A stretch of DNA of 64,000 nt from contig CM041085.1 of assembly GCA_023079485.1 (NCBI GenBank), positions 28,319,121 to 28,383,120 on the forward strand, written 5' to 3'. This stretch comes from Archilochus colubris. Taxonomy: Eukaryota; Chordata; Aves; Apodiformes; Trochilidae. The notes beneath the pieces are model-generated. The model did not search any database. It had not been told where the DNA came from and saw nothing but the letters and a program-made list of their open reading frames with translations. The first letter of the stretch is position 1, and every line of letters begins with the position of its first letter. The position numbers were made by a program, and so were the translations under genes. Positions 45,953 to 59,969 of the stretch are shown in pieces.

Positions 45953-48900
45953 TCCCTATCAGGTGAACTGGGAAACAGATTTTTTTCTTGGGCAACAGAT
46001 GTATTCTGTATGGATTTTAATCAAGGTTTTTAGTAACGTATTTCAATGAAGTTTAACTAGAGATTACATCTTCAAAAACGAGGTAACAATGCTTGATCTG
46101 AGGAAGAAGTTCTGCAGGAGACCAGGTAGGAAGCACAGCTCAGAGACAGCAATCGGGCCTTGTCCCAGAATACTCACATCTGAGAGGGGGGCTCCTGTCT
46201 GGGGCTTTGGAGAGAGCTTCAGGACTACCAAACACAAGATGGAGAACCCAGTAACTTTATCTTTCCAGCTCACTACCCTTCTGCAGTACTTCTATTCTCA
46301 CGCTTACACCATTCAGCAAGTAAATTAAATAATACTGTTTCCTACTAGTTAGTGCAGGTGCAGGGAAGTTATGCACAAGATTTTGTAACCTTTGGTCAGG
46401 CTGATGATCTCTCACTCACATGTCTTACCCATAGCATTCAGTGGGACTGCTCATGTGTTTTAATTGTTCATTAATATGAGTAAGGATGATACTACCCAGC
46501 TTGAGTGCCTTATACACAAGGTTATATGGGAAGTATGTGGAAAAGCTGACAGTAGTCTCATGATTCCATCACCTCTGCTGATCAGATAGGCAGAAGTTCA
46601 ACAGTATAAAAACACCAAGTAATTCACTGTGGTAAAAGCTAATTGCAAGAGGTAACAGATGAATAAAAGAGCACGAAAAAGTTCCCAGTGGACAAGCATC
46701 ATGCAAAATTTTAGACTCTCTGTAGGGAATCAAAATTCAGTCAGCAAAGCCCTTTCTGTGACATCAGTGGTTTTACTGAGTGGAAGAGTTGGTCCCACAA
46801 ACCATTCTGTGTGATCCAACAGTCAGAGCAAGACTTCTTCATGCAGATGCCAGTGGACTGGTAGAGGAAAGACAGATGTCTGCCTGGATTTAAAGAACTG
46901 AAATGTAGGTGGATGGAGTCTCTCTCTAAATAAAAGTTTTTTGTTCTGACCTAGGACAGATCAATAACCAGGTCTATGAACTAAACATAGCCTAATGCAT
47001 AGTTTGAGTCATGTAATATTTTGTGATAATACTGGATTGATATATTTCCTAAACAAAAAGTTTCTATATGCCTTCATATTCCCAGGGACTGCAGAACTCT
47101 TAAGTGGGAGAAAAATATTATAAAAGGGACCATATTTAAATTTAAAGTTCTAAGACACTGATAGTGGTTTAGTCAAGGAGTAATAGCTACCTCACAAAGT
47201 GCCCATATCAGCTGCACCCCTCCAGCCACTTCTTTTGACCTGTGACAGATAATTTGTTCCCAAAAAAGATGATGCTGCCAGACTGGATCCACTCCTGTCT
47301 TGCCATTGAAAATGCTAGGGCAGGTGTCAGCATGAGAGGCAGAAGCTTTTTTATCCAGAATCACCTCCAAGAGCAGAAATCACAGGAGGGCACAGTCAGG
47401 ACAGCACAGTTATTTCCATTTCATTTGTTCTCAGGTGCAAAGGGTGTTTTCAAGTTTATGGTAATGATTTCTTGAGGAGGCTGTTAAAACTCCTATGTGT
47501 TTTTGTCCTGTGTGACACTGGAAGAAAGCAATATTATTTGTGAGAAAAATGCTAACTCTTCATTAGAAAAACTTTCTGCCAAGTTCCAAAGCTTCTTGGC
47601 TTTGCCTGAGCTGATGCAACATGTGCATTATAAAAGCAGAGAGAGATTTTGACTACAGGAAATTTGGTTTTGCACTTCAATAGAAGTTCAAGACAAAATA
47701 AAACTTATGTTCTCTTCAGGAATCTTCAGGAATTGTAAACTGCTTTCTCCCCCTTGTCTAATTGTTCAGCTTTTCATAATAACATAAAGAGAGATGAATA
47801 TATTTTTTTAATGGAGACTTTAGAGCTTGGTGAGAAAATGACTTCTTGAATTAACCCCATACAACAGTATACAGCCACTGACACTGCTAAAATACTCTTA
47901 AACCACACACTGTTCAAGTCTAAGTTCTTCATATTGATTCTTAAAACTAGATATTATGTGGTCCTTTTCAGCCACTTAAAATATTACAAGATAATCTATT
48001 TTAGAGAATGTCATTAAGAGCTACTGTAAAAGTACACATAACTACCTATACTTATTCTCATAAAAATTCCCATGCACTTTAAAAACTCTGGCACATGTTA
48101 AGGTTTCCAGGCATTTTGCTCAAATCCCATTTTTAAGATGGATAGACCATTCTACAATCACCACAAGACGACTGAATGTAATGTATCCTTAGTGTAAGTG
48201 CACTGATTTTGATGGTGCTAGAACAAAGTTATATCTGATCACAAGTCTTCAAAACTATAAACTGGACTTCTCACCATCATCGGGGCTTCAAAATGGCAAA
48301 AAAAGGAAAAACCCCTGAGGGTTTTTGTCCAGACACTGCTGCCTATACAGCTTTGTTTCACTAGAGTTTGAATTACTTTTCTGTTGTAGATAGCACATAT
48401 AATTATAATTTGTTGAGCTAGATGATATCAGCACCTATCTGGTCTCAGACATGTGATAGAGGTACCCTTCTAAGCCTTGAAAAACTCTTATTTAATCCTA
48501 ACCTTATGATTAAACTGTAGCTGTGTGCTCGGTGTTGCTTTTTGCTTTAGAAAGGCCCCTGATCTGTGCTAGTGAGCTTGCTGTCCTGGTCCCTTCCAAC
48601 TCAGTTGACATCTCCACCTGAAGCTTCACACCCAGAAAAACACTCAGTGATTCATCACTGCAGCCTGGAAAAGCTCAATTACCCACTCAGGGATTCCTAA
48701 GTCATGAGTTTATTGCTATTTCATCACATGCTTCGCTCTGGATTGTAGGCAACTTCCTTTTCTCATCTCTTTAACTCTGATGAGCCAGCAGGCATTGAAG
48801 TGACCCTCTAGTACTCATTATTTACATACCCTCCCTAGATATGGGTGCAACGTGTGTGTGTTTTGCTGACTTGCTGGCCAAATTTCTTCATGATGTGAAC

Positions 48901-49052
48901 CAAGCTCTTCTGCCAAATAATTCCTCCAGCACTGTCAGCCAAGAGAGCCTATTCCTACTGTTGAGCTGCGATTGCTACAAATAAAAACAGTGAAATAATA
49001 AAGGCAGGAGGAGTCCAAAAAGCATAGTGACAAGATTGTGTCTCTGAGAAGC

Positions 49053-49180
49053 AATCACAGAATCATTAAGGTTGGAAAAGGCTTCGAAGATCATCAAAAC
49101 ACTTACCATGCCAACTAAACCATGTCCTGAAGTGCCACATCCAAACATTTTTTGAACACCTCCAGGGATGGAGCTTTGCA
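49053..49180 (-). mobile_element. CR1 LINE 3' end fragment
   Basis: On the plus strand it starts AATCACAGAATCATTAAGG, the reverse complement of the CR1 3' end, then CTAAACCATGTCCTGAAGTG, TTTTTTGAACACCTCCAGGG and GATGGAGCTTTGCA. It is an old, 5' truncated, minus-oriented copy without coding capacity. Confidence 0.93.
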
Positions 49181-52100
49181 AATGTGTGCAAGTCTGGTGT
49201 CCCCCAGAGTTCTAGTGCTGATCTTCACCTGCAAAACAATGGCAGTTGTGCCCTATTTTTTTCCTTCTGAGATCCTTCTATTCTCATGCCTGCAGAGAGA
49301 CCTGCTGAAGAAAACCCATTAAACATGAATAAAATCAGAACTGACTCCATATAAATAACCTATGTGGAGTATCTGACTACTTTTTCTAACATAGTACAAA
49401 CTCTCCAAATACACCCAAGGTTACATTTTCAAATAAGCTCAGCTTATACATAGACATTAAATGAAAATGGTTTTTTTAAGGGATTTTTCACTCAGTGCAT
49501 AGATACCTTAGAAAAGCTAGCCCCTGATAGAAGCTGTGATGTCTGTCACAATTTGAAGGAAGCAGCAATTATTATACAGAATAAGAATTTATATAATTTA
49601 TATTATAATTAGATTTATATCATGAAGAATAGATTAACACAGCTTCTTGGGCAAGAGCCAGTATCTTTTTTCCCCTAAATCATACAACAAAGTTGCAACC
49701 AGCAGAGGCAATGAGAATACAAATCAACACAACCCTACAGTTTCCAATGAATCTTTAATTTCACCCTAATGACCTACATACTTTTAATCTACCTTCACTA
49801 CTGTGTCTGTATGCATCTGTTTCAGGTTGGTTTTATGCATAATTACAAACCAGTTTTCAGAAAGGCCTTCAAAGAGCTTCACAACTGCCATTGCATATTT
49901 AAGCATCTCAGAACCACCCTGACTAGCAAATTAAAATAATTAGATCCAAACACGAGAAAATTCAGGGTGATTGATAAAATATTTCTTTTTCACAAGCCAG
50001 TGAAGGAAATTCAGTGTCAGATACATCCTGAGAAGATGGATGGTATCCTGCAATTAAGAGGCCTCTGCTCTACAAAAAACATTTCCCTTTCCTACCTTCT
50101 CCACACATCAGAACAGTCCTGCTTACTTTGGGAAAAGGAATTTGGAAATGGGGTTATTTTTTGAACAATATCATGCTAAATTTAGGTTAATCTCCTTGTC
50201 TGCCTTAGGGCAATATGCCAGAGGGATCAGGAGTTTACTTATCACCACACTGTTTCAAAGGTGGCAAAACATACTGTGGAGACAGATGGACTCACTCTGA
50301 GGCAACTCTCCTTTTTTTTGCCATCCTTTGGAACAGTTGAGGACATTGCCTTGTACTCTGTGTAGTGGACCAGCTCAGCCTTTTCCCAAAATGATGCTGG
50401 CAGAATTGAGAGCTGCTGTATGCTCATTTCTTCAGGAGAATCGTGGAACCACTTCATGATGGATCCAAGAGAAATCCTCTGCTGTCCTCTTACTGCTTCT
50501 GTCTAACATGAATTATTAAAACACACATGGGCATTAGCATAAAGCATTTCATACAGCTTTGATTTGCTGTACTCTACTGCTCAGTATCCCAAGCTGCCCA
50601 CTGGAGATTGAATCCCCTGAAAACTGGTTCCTAAATCTATTTTTTTATCTTCCCACAATGCACCATAACCAGAAGGAGTTATCAGTTCCCTGCACACTTT
50701 ACAGAATTCCCTGACAGACCACTTGCCCAAATCCCAGCAGATCACAGTAGTTTAAGCAGCCCGGTGCCCTGAAAACGTGCTATGAAGATTGAAATTTGAC
50801 TTACTTGTGGAAGAAGCACAGTATCTTTTCTGAAATAGTTCTGGCCACAACACTCACCACTCACTATATTCTTTAGTTTGTCTGTAATTACTAGATCCAC
50901 TTTTAAAAGAAGATGATTACAATTATTGATATGTTAAGTAATTGATGCATACACGTTAAGTATTGGATTTCTTTTCCAGCTGGAGATCTGACCATGTTTT
51001 CTGCTTGACAGAAGGCACAAAAATACTTAAGATAACAGAAAAATGGTATCCTAAGTCCTAAAAAGAATGGTACTTCATATACTAAGAAGCATTTTCAGTT
51101 CTTTCTGAAATTGTATGCTCATGCTGATGCTGACATGAATTTTTCTGAATTAAGATATACTGGTGATCAAATTTTGTGTTTGAATATGACATATTTTCCT
51201 TGTCTTGATTTTTTCTCTTCTAGCTGCAGTCTTAGACTTCCTCAGATTTTATACTCTGTTTTGCACTTTAAAAGTTTTGGAGAGTCTGTTCCTGTGATTA
51301 TGTTGGGTCCAGACTACAGTGAAAACACTACATATAGACCTATACAAGGTTTGAAAAAAGTCAGATACGCAGATGGCCAGCTGGAAAAAAGAAGCTGAGT
51401 TATGGGAAAACCAGCTGTACTTAAGTCTTGAGATGGATGGACAAAGGGGACAGGAATTTCCAACTTAGATGCAGGAAGACAAAAGTAATTTTGGATAGAA
51501 TTTAGAACAGTGGAATCCCTTTAAAAAGATATTGAAAATATCAGTATGTCAGATACAGATTAACACATTTAAAGACATTCTAAAAATGGTAAGTTTCCTG
51601 GTTTTGCTTAGTCAAAGTGTTTCTTATTTTATTTGGTTTAGATCTCCAGCCATCAATGTTTTTAATCAGATGCACACAGCTGACTTGCTTCAGACCAACA
51701 TTTTCCATTTGCTTCACATTAGTCACTTTTAGGAAAGATCAGCTTTCTGGTACTTCAGACCATTTGTTCCATGGTGATCTTTTACTGATGTTGGGTCTGT
51801 TTAGACAGAGGCTTTTTGACACAAATATTGCATAAAACCTACACATAGCACGACACCCTCCATGCCTGTCAGCTCAGTGACAGAACTGGATGCTTCAGCT
51901 AAACAAAGCCAGGAAACAGCCAACAGTACTGTGGAATAAAAAGGCGGGACAAAGAAGTGACCTCATCTTGTCAGGGACAAGAATACAAGAAACCTATCCT
52001 TATTTAATTCAAGCATCTGACAAGTTCTCTAGGCTTAATGAAGAAATAAATTAAAAGTATAAAGCAATTTAGTTTTTAAATTTTATCTGCACATCAAATG

Positions 52101-52844
52101 ACACTGTAAGAAAGTTATTTCCAATATTGCCATTTGCCACATTTTAAGGTGTATTGCTCTTTCCATGAGCAGCTCCCTGAGAGGATTGATTTCAGCTGTA
52201 CAAGCCCCATTCTGGACTGAAATCTGGAATAAAACCATCTGGACACATAACAGTAATAATACTAATAAGAAGTATGCAATGCTTTCAGAAGAGCTATTTT
52301 CACCTACAGAGTGAACACATTCTCCTCTCCTTGTCATTACTGGACAGGAACAGTAATCAAAACTCAGAAGCCAACTGGACCTCAGTGTCTCATGAATTCC
52401 TCTGTCCTCAGACCTCTCCAAATGAGGGAGGCTGGCGGAGTGCCCCAGGATGCTCCCTCCTTTCTGTGGGTGCACACAAATCCTCCCACCCTCTCTCTCC
52501 CCAGGTACACCCCGTCTCCTCTGCTCCCTGGAGAGGGAGAGCACCATAAGCCCAAGGTTGTCTTCTCCTGCCCAGCCACGTTCCAGCCCTGGGGCCACGC
52601 TCCTTCCTCCCTGGAGTAGGAGGCAGCTGCAGTGCAGGAAAGGATCTGGCTCTGCAATTAATGGCAGGGGCCCACAGTGAACTCCTCAGAGCAGCAGGCA
52701 CAGACAGACAAGGTTGTGTTCACTTGCACACAAGCAGAGTATTTATTCGGTTCTCTGCAGACGGTCTCTCTCATGGGCACAGCCTCAGCTTCCAGTCTCC
52801 TCCAGTAGGAAAGAAAACAGAAGCAGAAGCCAAGGACTCCTGGG

Positions 52845-52930
52845 CTTCGTCCTGACTGCTGCTATTGACCCATTGTTAGGCCTCGCTTGGTGGCTTAACC
52901 TCTCTGCCTTTGGTTCCCTGGAGGAAAAGG
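52845..52930 (+). repeat. Possible MIR-like SINE fragment
   Basis: The stretch with CTTGGTGGCTTAACCTCTCTG followed by CCTTTGGTTCCCTGGAGG resembles the conserved core of MIR/CORE-SINE elements (a CTTGGGCAAGT-type and CTTAACCTCTCTG-type phrase, then a CAGTTTCC-type phrase). The similarity is short and may be chance. Confidence 0.35.
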
Positions 52931-53027
52931 ACAGAGAAGCTGGGATCTGACTGGGCAAGGCAGCTCTGCCCTGGGAAACAAACAGGGGGGCTGCTTGGGA
53001 GAGCAGGGGCAGCTCTCCCCCCAGGGC

Positions 53028-53043
53028 AGCCAGCCAGCCAGCC
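53028..53043. repeat. (CCAG)4 short tandem repeat
   Basis: Four tandem AGCC/CCAG units at the edge of the GC-richer block. Confidence 0.85.
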
Positions 53044-53410
53044 CTCCAGGCTGGGGGAGCAAAGTGCAAGGGGCAGAGTCAGACTGTGTCCTGTAGCATA
53101 GCACTGCTAATCTTTAACCTCTGAAAATTGTTGTCTGAGTTCCAGCCACGCAGCTCCCCGCAGCTGGGGTAATGCAGGCAGCAAGCTGCTCTCTCTCTCC
53201 CTGTTCAAGGAAATCGTGGCTGAACTCTGCCTTCCAACGGTGTGATCCCTTCCGTTTGGAGATGTGGCTGGTTGCCACATTCCTCTTGGGAAGAGAAGGT
53301 CACAGAAAAGGCTGCAGCTGAGACCAGTAAGCCAACCTTTGGATATCAAGGGGCATTTGAAAGAAGCAAACTGCTCTGCTTCAGAAATGCTCCCCGAGTG
53401 TCACATCCTA

Positions 53411-53812
53411 CCAGAGCATGGTTCCAATTGGAAAGGACCTTAAAGATCATCTAGTTCCAACCCCCCTGCATGGGCAGGGACACCTCCCACCAGACCAGGT
53501 TGCTCAAGGCCCCATCCAACCTGGCCTTGAACACTTCCAGGGACAGGGCAGCCAGAGCATCTCTGGGCAACATGTGCCAGTGTCTCACCACCCTCACACT
53601 AAAGAATTTCTTCCTAATGTCTAACCTAAACCTCCCTTCTTCAGGTTCAAAGACATTCCCTTTGTCCAATTGCTACATGCCCTTATAAAAGTCCCTCCTC
53701 AGCTCTGCTGTAGGTCCCCTTCAGGTGCTGGGAAGGCTGCTCTGTGGTCTCCTTGGAGCCTTCTCTTCTCCAGGCTGAACAGCCCTAACTTTCTCAGCTG
53801 ATCCTCCTTGCT
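53411..53812 (-). mobile_element. CR1 LINE 3' fragment, longest in window (about 400 bp)
   Basis: Reverse-complement CR1 landmarks run in order on the plus strand: GGAAAGGACCTTAAAGATCA, CCCACCAGACCAGGTTGCTC, CATCCAACCTGGCCTTGAAC, GTGCCAGTGTCTCACCACCC, TTCTTCCTAATGTCTAACCT, and near the far end CCTTGGAGCCTTCTCTTCTC and CAGGCTGAACAGCCC. It contains the 3' UTR and possibly the last part of the reverse transcriptase frame, broken by stops. Short open frames inside it are fragments of the repeat, not host genes. Confidence 0.95.
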
Positions 53813-56800
53813 AAACAGCAACCTCCTAGGTACTCACCATCAAACCAACAAACCTACCACATGAGAGAAGTGCTGCCTGAGCAGCCAAACCAACACAGAA
53901 TGAAAATTTTGTGACAAGTGCTTTGTGGCCTGAAGAATTTACTCCTAGCAAAATTTCACAGTGAAATTTATAGTTTGTGACCATTCTAAGGGTTCTTCAC
54001 TGCCACGTGTATCCCACACATAATATAGCTGGCAGTATAACTTCAATTTTTATTAAGAGTTTCAAGCTTTTTTCTTGTTTGTTTTAGTGTTTATTTTCCT
54101 AGTATCTAGATTTTAACATAGATTTTCTGATGTGGTGACATTTCTTCCTCAGACATAAAAAATAAGGCTAGAGGTTTCCAAATATTGTTAGGCTGTGAGA
54201 GATGAAGCTTAGCAGAGCAACCCAGTGGCTTTTAACAAAATCACAAAAGCTGGCAGCCCAAGAATGTGCCAGTACTGGCACTTACCAATATTAACAGATC
54301 AAAGAGCTGGAAAAATATTTCAAAACATCAGTGAAGAAGCTGAAATACTCTTTGGGTTGTCTTTCTACATCAGCTGGGATGAAGGTGGAAGAGGGTGCTG
54401 TATAGTTCTGGCCAACACAGCTACCCTAAGCAGAGCTTTAGTGTCTGCCCAGCTGCTTTGTAACTCTGATCACTCCTGCAAGGACACAGTGATGAAGCCC
54501 CCAGCAAGGGTGGAAGCTGGGCATGCATGCACCCCACCACATCCCATCCTCACAGGGCACCCACCGTCTGTAGGCAGGTGCAATGGGAGAAAGTTCCTCT
54601 ATGGGGTCCTGTAAAGTCCTAGGTTTTGCCACCCCACATGGAGGTCACTCTGGCTTGTCGGTTCCTGCTCCAGTGAGGAACTGAGGTGCAAACTGCTGGC
54701 AGATAACTTTGGCACTCATCTTCCCCAGGCCTCTTCTTAGTGGGGATCTGGTGTGAGGTAACAGTTCAGATCTCGCATTTTAGAGAAGAAAAACCAAAGC
54801 GTGCTGATTAAAAGCCTGATTAAAAGATATTTCAGTGACTAATACATCACATGGAGAGATAATTCACTCTGTTTCAGAAGTAGGGTTTGGGCAAGATGTT
54901 CTTCACAGAGGCTGTACTGCACTGAAGGGCTGTAATTAATACAGTGTCTGCAGTAATGGGCTATGAGTGTTAAATTCAATTAATTTTACATGACAAGTCA
55001 CACTATATACTGCCCCATAAATTCATATACTTGCATCATATACATGGATAATTATGTGAAAAAAACCCTGCAATCTGGAATATGAATATCGTCCAGCCTC
55101 ATGCGGAAGGACATTCTGCTTCACAGTTGGTTTGCAATCTGTCAGGGCTCAGGTTGGCTCTGAAGCAGTAGCTACTAAATAGAGTTTAACATTTGGGAAG
55201 GCAGTAATTGGAAATGGTCAGGTTGAAACAGGAGAGGACATTAAAAAGTTTGGCAGGAAGAAAACCGAAGCTCCAGGCTAAAAAGTAAAGTAAAAATGTG
55301 ATATACTAATGATCCTACCTTGTTCATCTGAAGTTCTGCGTGGCAAATACGCTCTGAAGAAAGGAGAAAACATGCACCAACTGCACCTTGAGAAGGAAGA
55401 ATAGATAACATGATCAAACTGTTAGCGTCTGTACCTTGTCACCTAGATAAGATGAAATCCTAAAGAGCTTCACCACTAGATGAGAAACTGTGGCTTTCAT
55501 TTCGTCCTTTTATAAGAACCTATAATGAGTTTGGAACAGTTACTAAAAGGCGACTGACTTCAGGCACGTCTTACTGAGCATGGCTGGGAGAAGGTCACAG
55601 ATCAGTCTTGGTAAAAGGTAAAGCTGTTTTGTGTTTGGGTACTTTAGGAACACCACTCCTGTGCACAGACACTTGACTGAGCCTCAGATTATCTGGCTTG
55701 GGCAAAAATGGCTGCACAGCATCATTAGTGTGGTGCCCAATCTAAACTAATGATCTCGGCTGGGAATACACTGGGAGCACTCATTTCTGCTTTTATTCAC
55801 CAAGAAAATTACTTGTTCAAATAAAATTACTTGGCGTGCTAGACTAGTGGTGGAGTTAGTCCAGCTGGATATCTGTGTAGCAGGCAGCTGTTAAAAATTC
55901 CATTAAAAATGGTGATAAAGGTCATACACAAAAGCTATGGAAATGCTGACATTCAGGCAACCCATCTTTGCCTTCTCAGAACTGCTCTGAGAGATCATCA
56001 ACACAAGCAACCACAAGGCAGCCAAACCCTTCTTGTCCCAAACCCTTGCTGCTCTGGAAGGAAAGCCAGAGCATTCCTCACAGAGCCTGCTGTCATCAGT
56101 CTTAGTGGTCAAACTTCCCTGCCCTCCTGATCAGAAGGTCCTTAGTTCACTAAAAGAGAGGACAAGGTGAGAGGAAAGGACAAGCATGGGCATAATTAAA
56201 GTTCTCTGGAATACAACTGCATTAGCTGGAACTCTTGTGGGCTTACAGATGTGTGCCCTTAGAGCAAATAACAGAGAGGCTGAGCACAGGGCTTGGGGGA
56301 CAGACAGTGGCTTCTGCCACCACTGCACATCAGAGGGACAGAAGTCAAAGCGACATGGGCAGCACTTGCAGGTCCCAGTTACCACTGTGGCTTCCTTGGC
56401 TGGGACTGTGGAAGCATCACCTAAGAAGTCATCTGTCCACTTTGTGGTGAAAGATGCTCTGTGGGGAGGTAACATATTTGCTTTCAGCCTCTGTTGAAGA
56501 AACTTATGTGTGTTTTAAAACACACTTTGATGGCTGAAACTTCATGGTTGCACTGCCAGGCAGCTGCATAAAAGGTTTCCCACCCCCAGTTCAGCTCAGA
56601 AGCCCAGAGAGCCTAAAAGGAATTTTGATGGGGTTTGCCTGGGGGCAAATTTCAAGAACAAAGTTTGATGCCCGAAACCTGTTTTTCTAAGTCACTGAAC
56701 TGCATGCAAGTCCTGGAAAAAGCTATTTCTGGAGCCAGCCCGGGGATCCTGAGCTTTGCTTCTCAAGGGGAAGAGCTGACGAACATTTATATGATCTGCA

Positions 56801-58314
56801 GAGACTACTGCTTGCAAAAACTGGGCCCATATGTGTCTCTACAAGAAAGCAAATTACTGTAAGCCTAAATTCAGTGGTTAACTAGCACCATAAACAAAAC
56901 TTAGACAAGTAACATACCTAGTTGCTTTGCCTTGGAAGACAATGACTAAAAAGAAGAAAAAAGGGGATTCAATATGGAGATAAAAAGTGAGGAAATAAAA
57001 AAATTAAAAAATATTTTTGGGGAGGAGGCACATTGAATAATTAGGGAAAACCTCTACTATGTGTATCCTGGCACAGCTGAGAAGATTTAAGCAGGAATAG
57101 GAAGCATTGGACATTTCTAGAAAAAAACAACCTGCTTTTTTCCTTTTTAAGATGAAAATTAAACACCATCATCCTGGGTGTTATAGAATGCCTAAAAACT
57201 ACCAGGTTTCATATCCCAGGCCTGTACTACTTGGGAAAGATTACTTCCTCACTGCTCATGCAGCATATCATGCACTTTCTCTCTAACTGTTGCAAGCAAA
57301 TGTGACTGGAGGGAGCAGATGACCTGATAACTGCTCTAGTGTTTGGTTTTTTAATTGTATTTGTACTTAAGCCTAAAAAAGAGGCAAAGTTCAAAGATGT
57401 AACTTATAGTAACACATAGCCACTTCTGAAACTTGCTCTGACTTCCTATTACATTAATTATACAGAGACATCTCAAACTGATTAAAAGTATCGTGACTAA
57501 TAAGGAAAAAAAGAAATCAACCAGTCCCAGGTGAAAACAGCTCTGCCTGATTTAGTCAAAATCATTTATTAGAACACTATAGCCACCAACACTGCTTCTC
57601 TCAGGGAATCAAATAAAAATAAGTGCTAATTTCAGTTCAGTTTCTTTTGAACAGGTTTGATCTCCTAATTGATTTTAGGGATGAAAACTGTGCTGTTAAT
57701 CAAAACTCTTCTACTTACAGGCTTTTTACTTTAGTGCTACTGGAAGAGAGAGAGATAAAAATTATTTTTTCCTAACCTTTACCAAGGTGAACTCAAATTA
57801 GAGTTCTCTGCTCTTTTCTGGCTTTTTCAGTAGGAAAGAAGTGATTAATATTTATTTCAGTAAGCTAATTTTTATAGACCAAATTCTTCAGAATGAATTA
57901 AAAGTTCTCTGAGATGCTGGTATCTTTCTTTTGTTTGGGCCCTGGGAGGGTGGTTGCAAGCCAAGCAGATACGGATGGTTCTCATTCCCCTGTGCCTACT
58001 GTAGGTATGTATCACTGCCATAATACCTCCTCAATAGGCAATCTATTTTCCTACCAAAATAATTCAATTGATTAAAAAAAGAAAAGAAAAAAAAAAGCTA
58101 AGCCATGGAAAATTGACATTTGGTTTTGAATGCAATTTAATGATGGAATAAAAATAACATATTTTCTCCCTTTAAAGTTGTAGTAATTTTAGCCAATGTG
58201 GAGATACTGGAATCATCTTGAAATGTGGGTTGATAGGGCAAAAGATGATGTGCAAAAATAAGATTTTGCTAAGTATATAGATCTGTGTACCATGCAGAAA
58301 TGCAGATCACAGAA
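53813..58314. other. Gene-free interval between two CR1 copies
   Basis: Mixed-composition non-coding DNA. Open frames up to about 129 codons (54225-54614 plus) show no family resemblance. No tandem repeat of note is seen. Confidence 0.7.
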
Positions 58315-58470
58315 AATCACAGAATGGTTTGGGTTGAAAGGGATCTTAACCATCCTCTAGTTGCAACCCCCTGCCATGGGCAGGGACCCCTCCCACCAGA
58401 CCAGGTTGCTTAGAGGTCCATCCAACCTGGCCTTGAACTCTTCCAGAGAAGGGGACATCCACAGCTTCTC
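58315..58470 (-). mobile_element. CR1 LINE 3' end fragment
   Basis: On the plus strand it starts AATCACAGAATGGTTTGGGT, followed by CCATGGGCAGGGACCCCTCC, CACCAGACCAGGTTGCTTAG, CCAACCTGGCCTTGAACTCT and GGGGACATCCACAGCTTCTC. The minus-oriented copy is cleaner than the intronic ones and so probably younger. Confidence 0.94.
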
Positions 58471-59936
58471 TGGTTCACATACTCTGGGCAAAAATACTGG
58501 TTTGCACACTTTTAGGATGCAATAGTGAGTAACTAGAAGGCTAATAACAAGGATGGCTACACCACAGGCACATTCTCAGCTCTGGATAACTATAGAGTTG
58601 TGGGAGGAGTCATAGTTATTGGCACTTAAACTTGCTCTCCATGTTGGGTACAGTTAGATCTAGACTGCAAAGGAAGGAAGTTGAAAGGACATTTCCCTTT
58701 CTTATTTCACATCTAAGGACAGTCCTAGTGTTAAGACAAAACAATTTTATCACTGCTTCTCAACTCTCTCAGCACACAACTTTGCCAGACATTGGTGAAT
58801 AGAGTTGATCTGCGCCAACAATGAGCTGTGCTCAGTCAGGCCACAGTCCAAATATGAGAATCAGAATATTTCCTCTTCTCTTCCAACACTGTGTTTAGAA
58901 AGGGACTGGTCAGGAATCTGGCTTCCACAGTCAGTGCTTTGAACTACTGGCAGCACTAAAAGGCTCTGAGGCTAATGTCACTGCAAGGTCTCCAAATTGG
59001 AGAATAATTCTCCAGTGGCACCAAGACCATAGCACCTGCACAGCATTCCTCTTGGATGAGCACTCTACCAGCTCTCTTCATCTGCATTTGATTCCTGAAA
59101 GTATTATCAGCTAAGCCTGGCCTGGGGTAATTTTTAGGGCATCAGCCTGCTACCCACAGAGCAGCAGAGCATGCAGCTAGCACTGTCTGGGTCAGCAAAC
59201 TCACTTTTCTACAATCACCCCCAGAGCTGTACCATCTAACCTGTGTTCATCACGTAGAATCCATCTCTTTTGCTCTCTGGTAGAAGCAATAAGGACCACA
59301 TAAAACATATTTCAGAATCTGGAAGGTGGCAGCAATACAGTTCAGAAAAAATACTTCCCTGATGCTTTGGAGATGCAGCTGAAGGAGAAGAGACACAATT
59401 TAGCATTTCAGCGTCTTGGCATGTTTCCACTACTGTGTAATCCTCAGGGATCTGAAAGACAGAGATTTATAATGAAGCTGACAGGGCTGTGCTGAGATCT
59501 TCTGGACCTGGGCTGCAATCTGTCCCCACAGACTCTGGAAGAGCAGGAATAGGTTTCAGTTCAGCATAAAGTCATGTGTCCTGGCAGCTGCCTGCACCAA
59601 GAACATTCTCCTGTGTCTGGAAAAGTCTGGCAGAGGCAGAGGTTCTCAGCTCTGTTCCTAGATGATGAAAAATGACTGCTGTCCTTTTTTGCTGTCAACT
59701 GATACGCTCTTCGAGAGAACGAGAGCCATTTGTTTCCCACCAAGGTAATAAAAGCATTAAAAAAGTTAAAATTTGGGCTTCTTTTAAGTCTAGCGCAGCA
59801 GCAACAGTGACAAACAAGAACACATCATTTTGGGATTTTTTATGGACTACTAACACGAAGTTCAAAAATGGCAAGTAGTCTGAGAGAATTCTGAGAAACA
59901 GGATTTCAAAACCACTAGACCTTATTCTTTTGATGT

Positions 59937-59969
59937 TTTAAATATCTCCTTATTTAAATATCTCCTTAT
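59937..59969. repeat. 16-bp perfect tandem duplication
   Basis: TTTAAATATCTCCTTA occurs twice back to back, with one extra base of match. It is probably a recent replication-slippage duplication. Confidence 0.92.

Larger units (their letters stand above)
34951..49052. other. Region upstream of SNX9 without recognised genes
   Basis: Fourteen kilobases of mostly AT-rich sequence. All open frames are short (at most about 120 codons), lack family resemblance and show no exon-like splice context. Small tandem repeats occur at 37394-37426, 44640-44734 and 45932-45952. Distal SNX9 regulatory elements or non-coding transcripts may be here but cannot be shown from sequence. Confidence 0.75.
49181..53410. 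other. Gene-free interval between two CR1 copies
   Basis: AT-rich to about 52.3 kb, then a GC-richer block to about 53.1 kb. Overlapping open frames on both strands in that block (for example 52083-52598 minus, 171 codons) have no recognisable domain, so they are not called as genes. A MIR-like fragment and a CCAG repeat lie in the block. Confidence 0.7.

Noticed and set aside
48588..48612. GGTCCCTTCCAAC phrase resembling a CR1 3' end
   Set aside because: Only about 13 bases match, with no flanking CR1 landmarks and no ATTCTATG end.
52083..52598. Minus-strand open frame of 171 codons
   Set aside because: No recognisable domain, and competing frames on both strands. Kept only as part of the GC-rich block finding.
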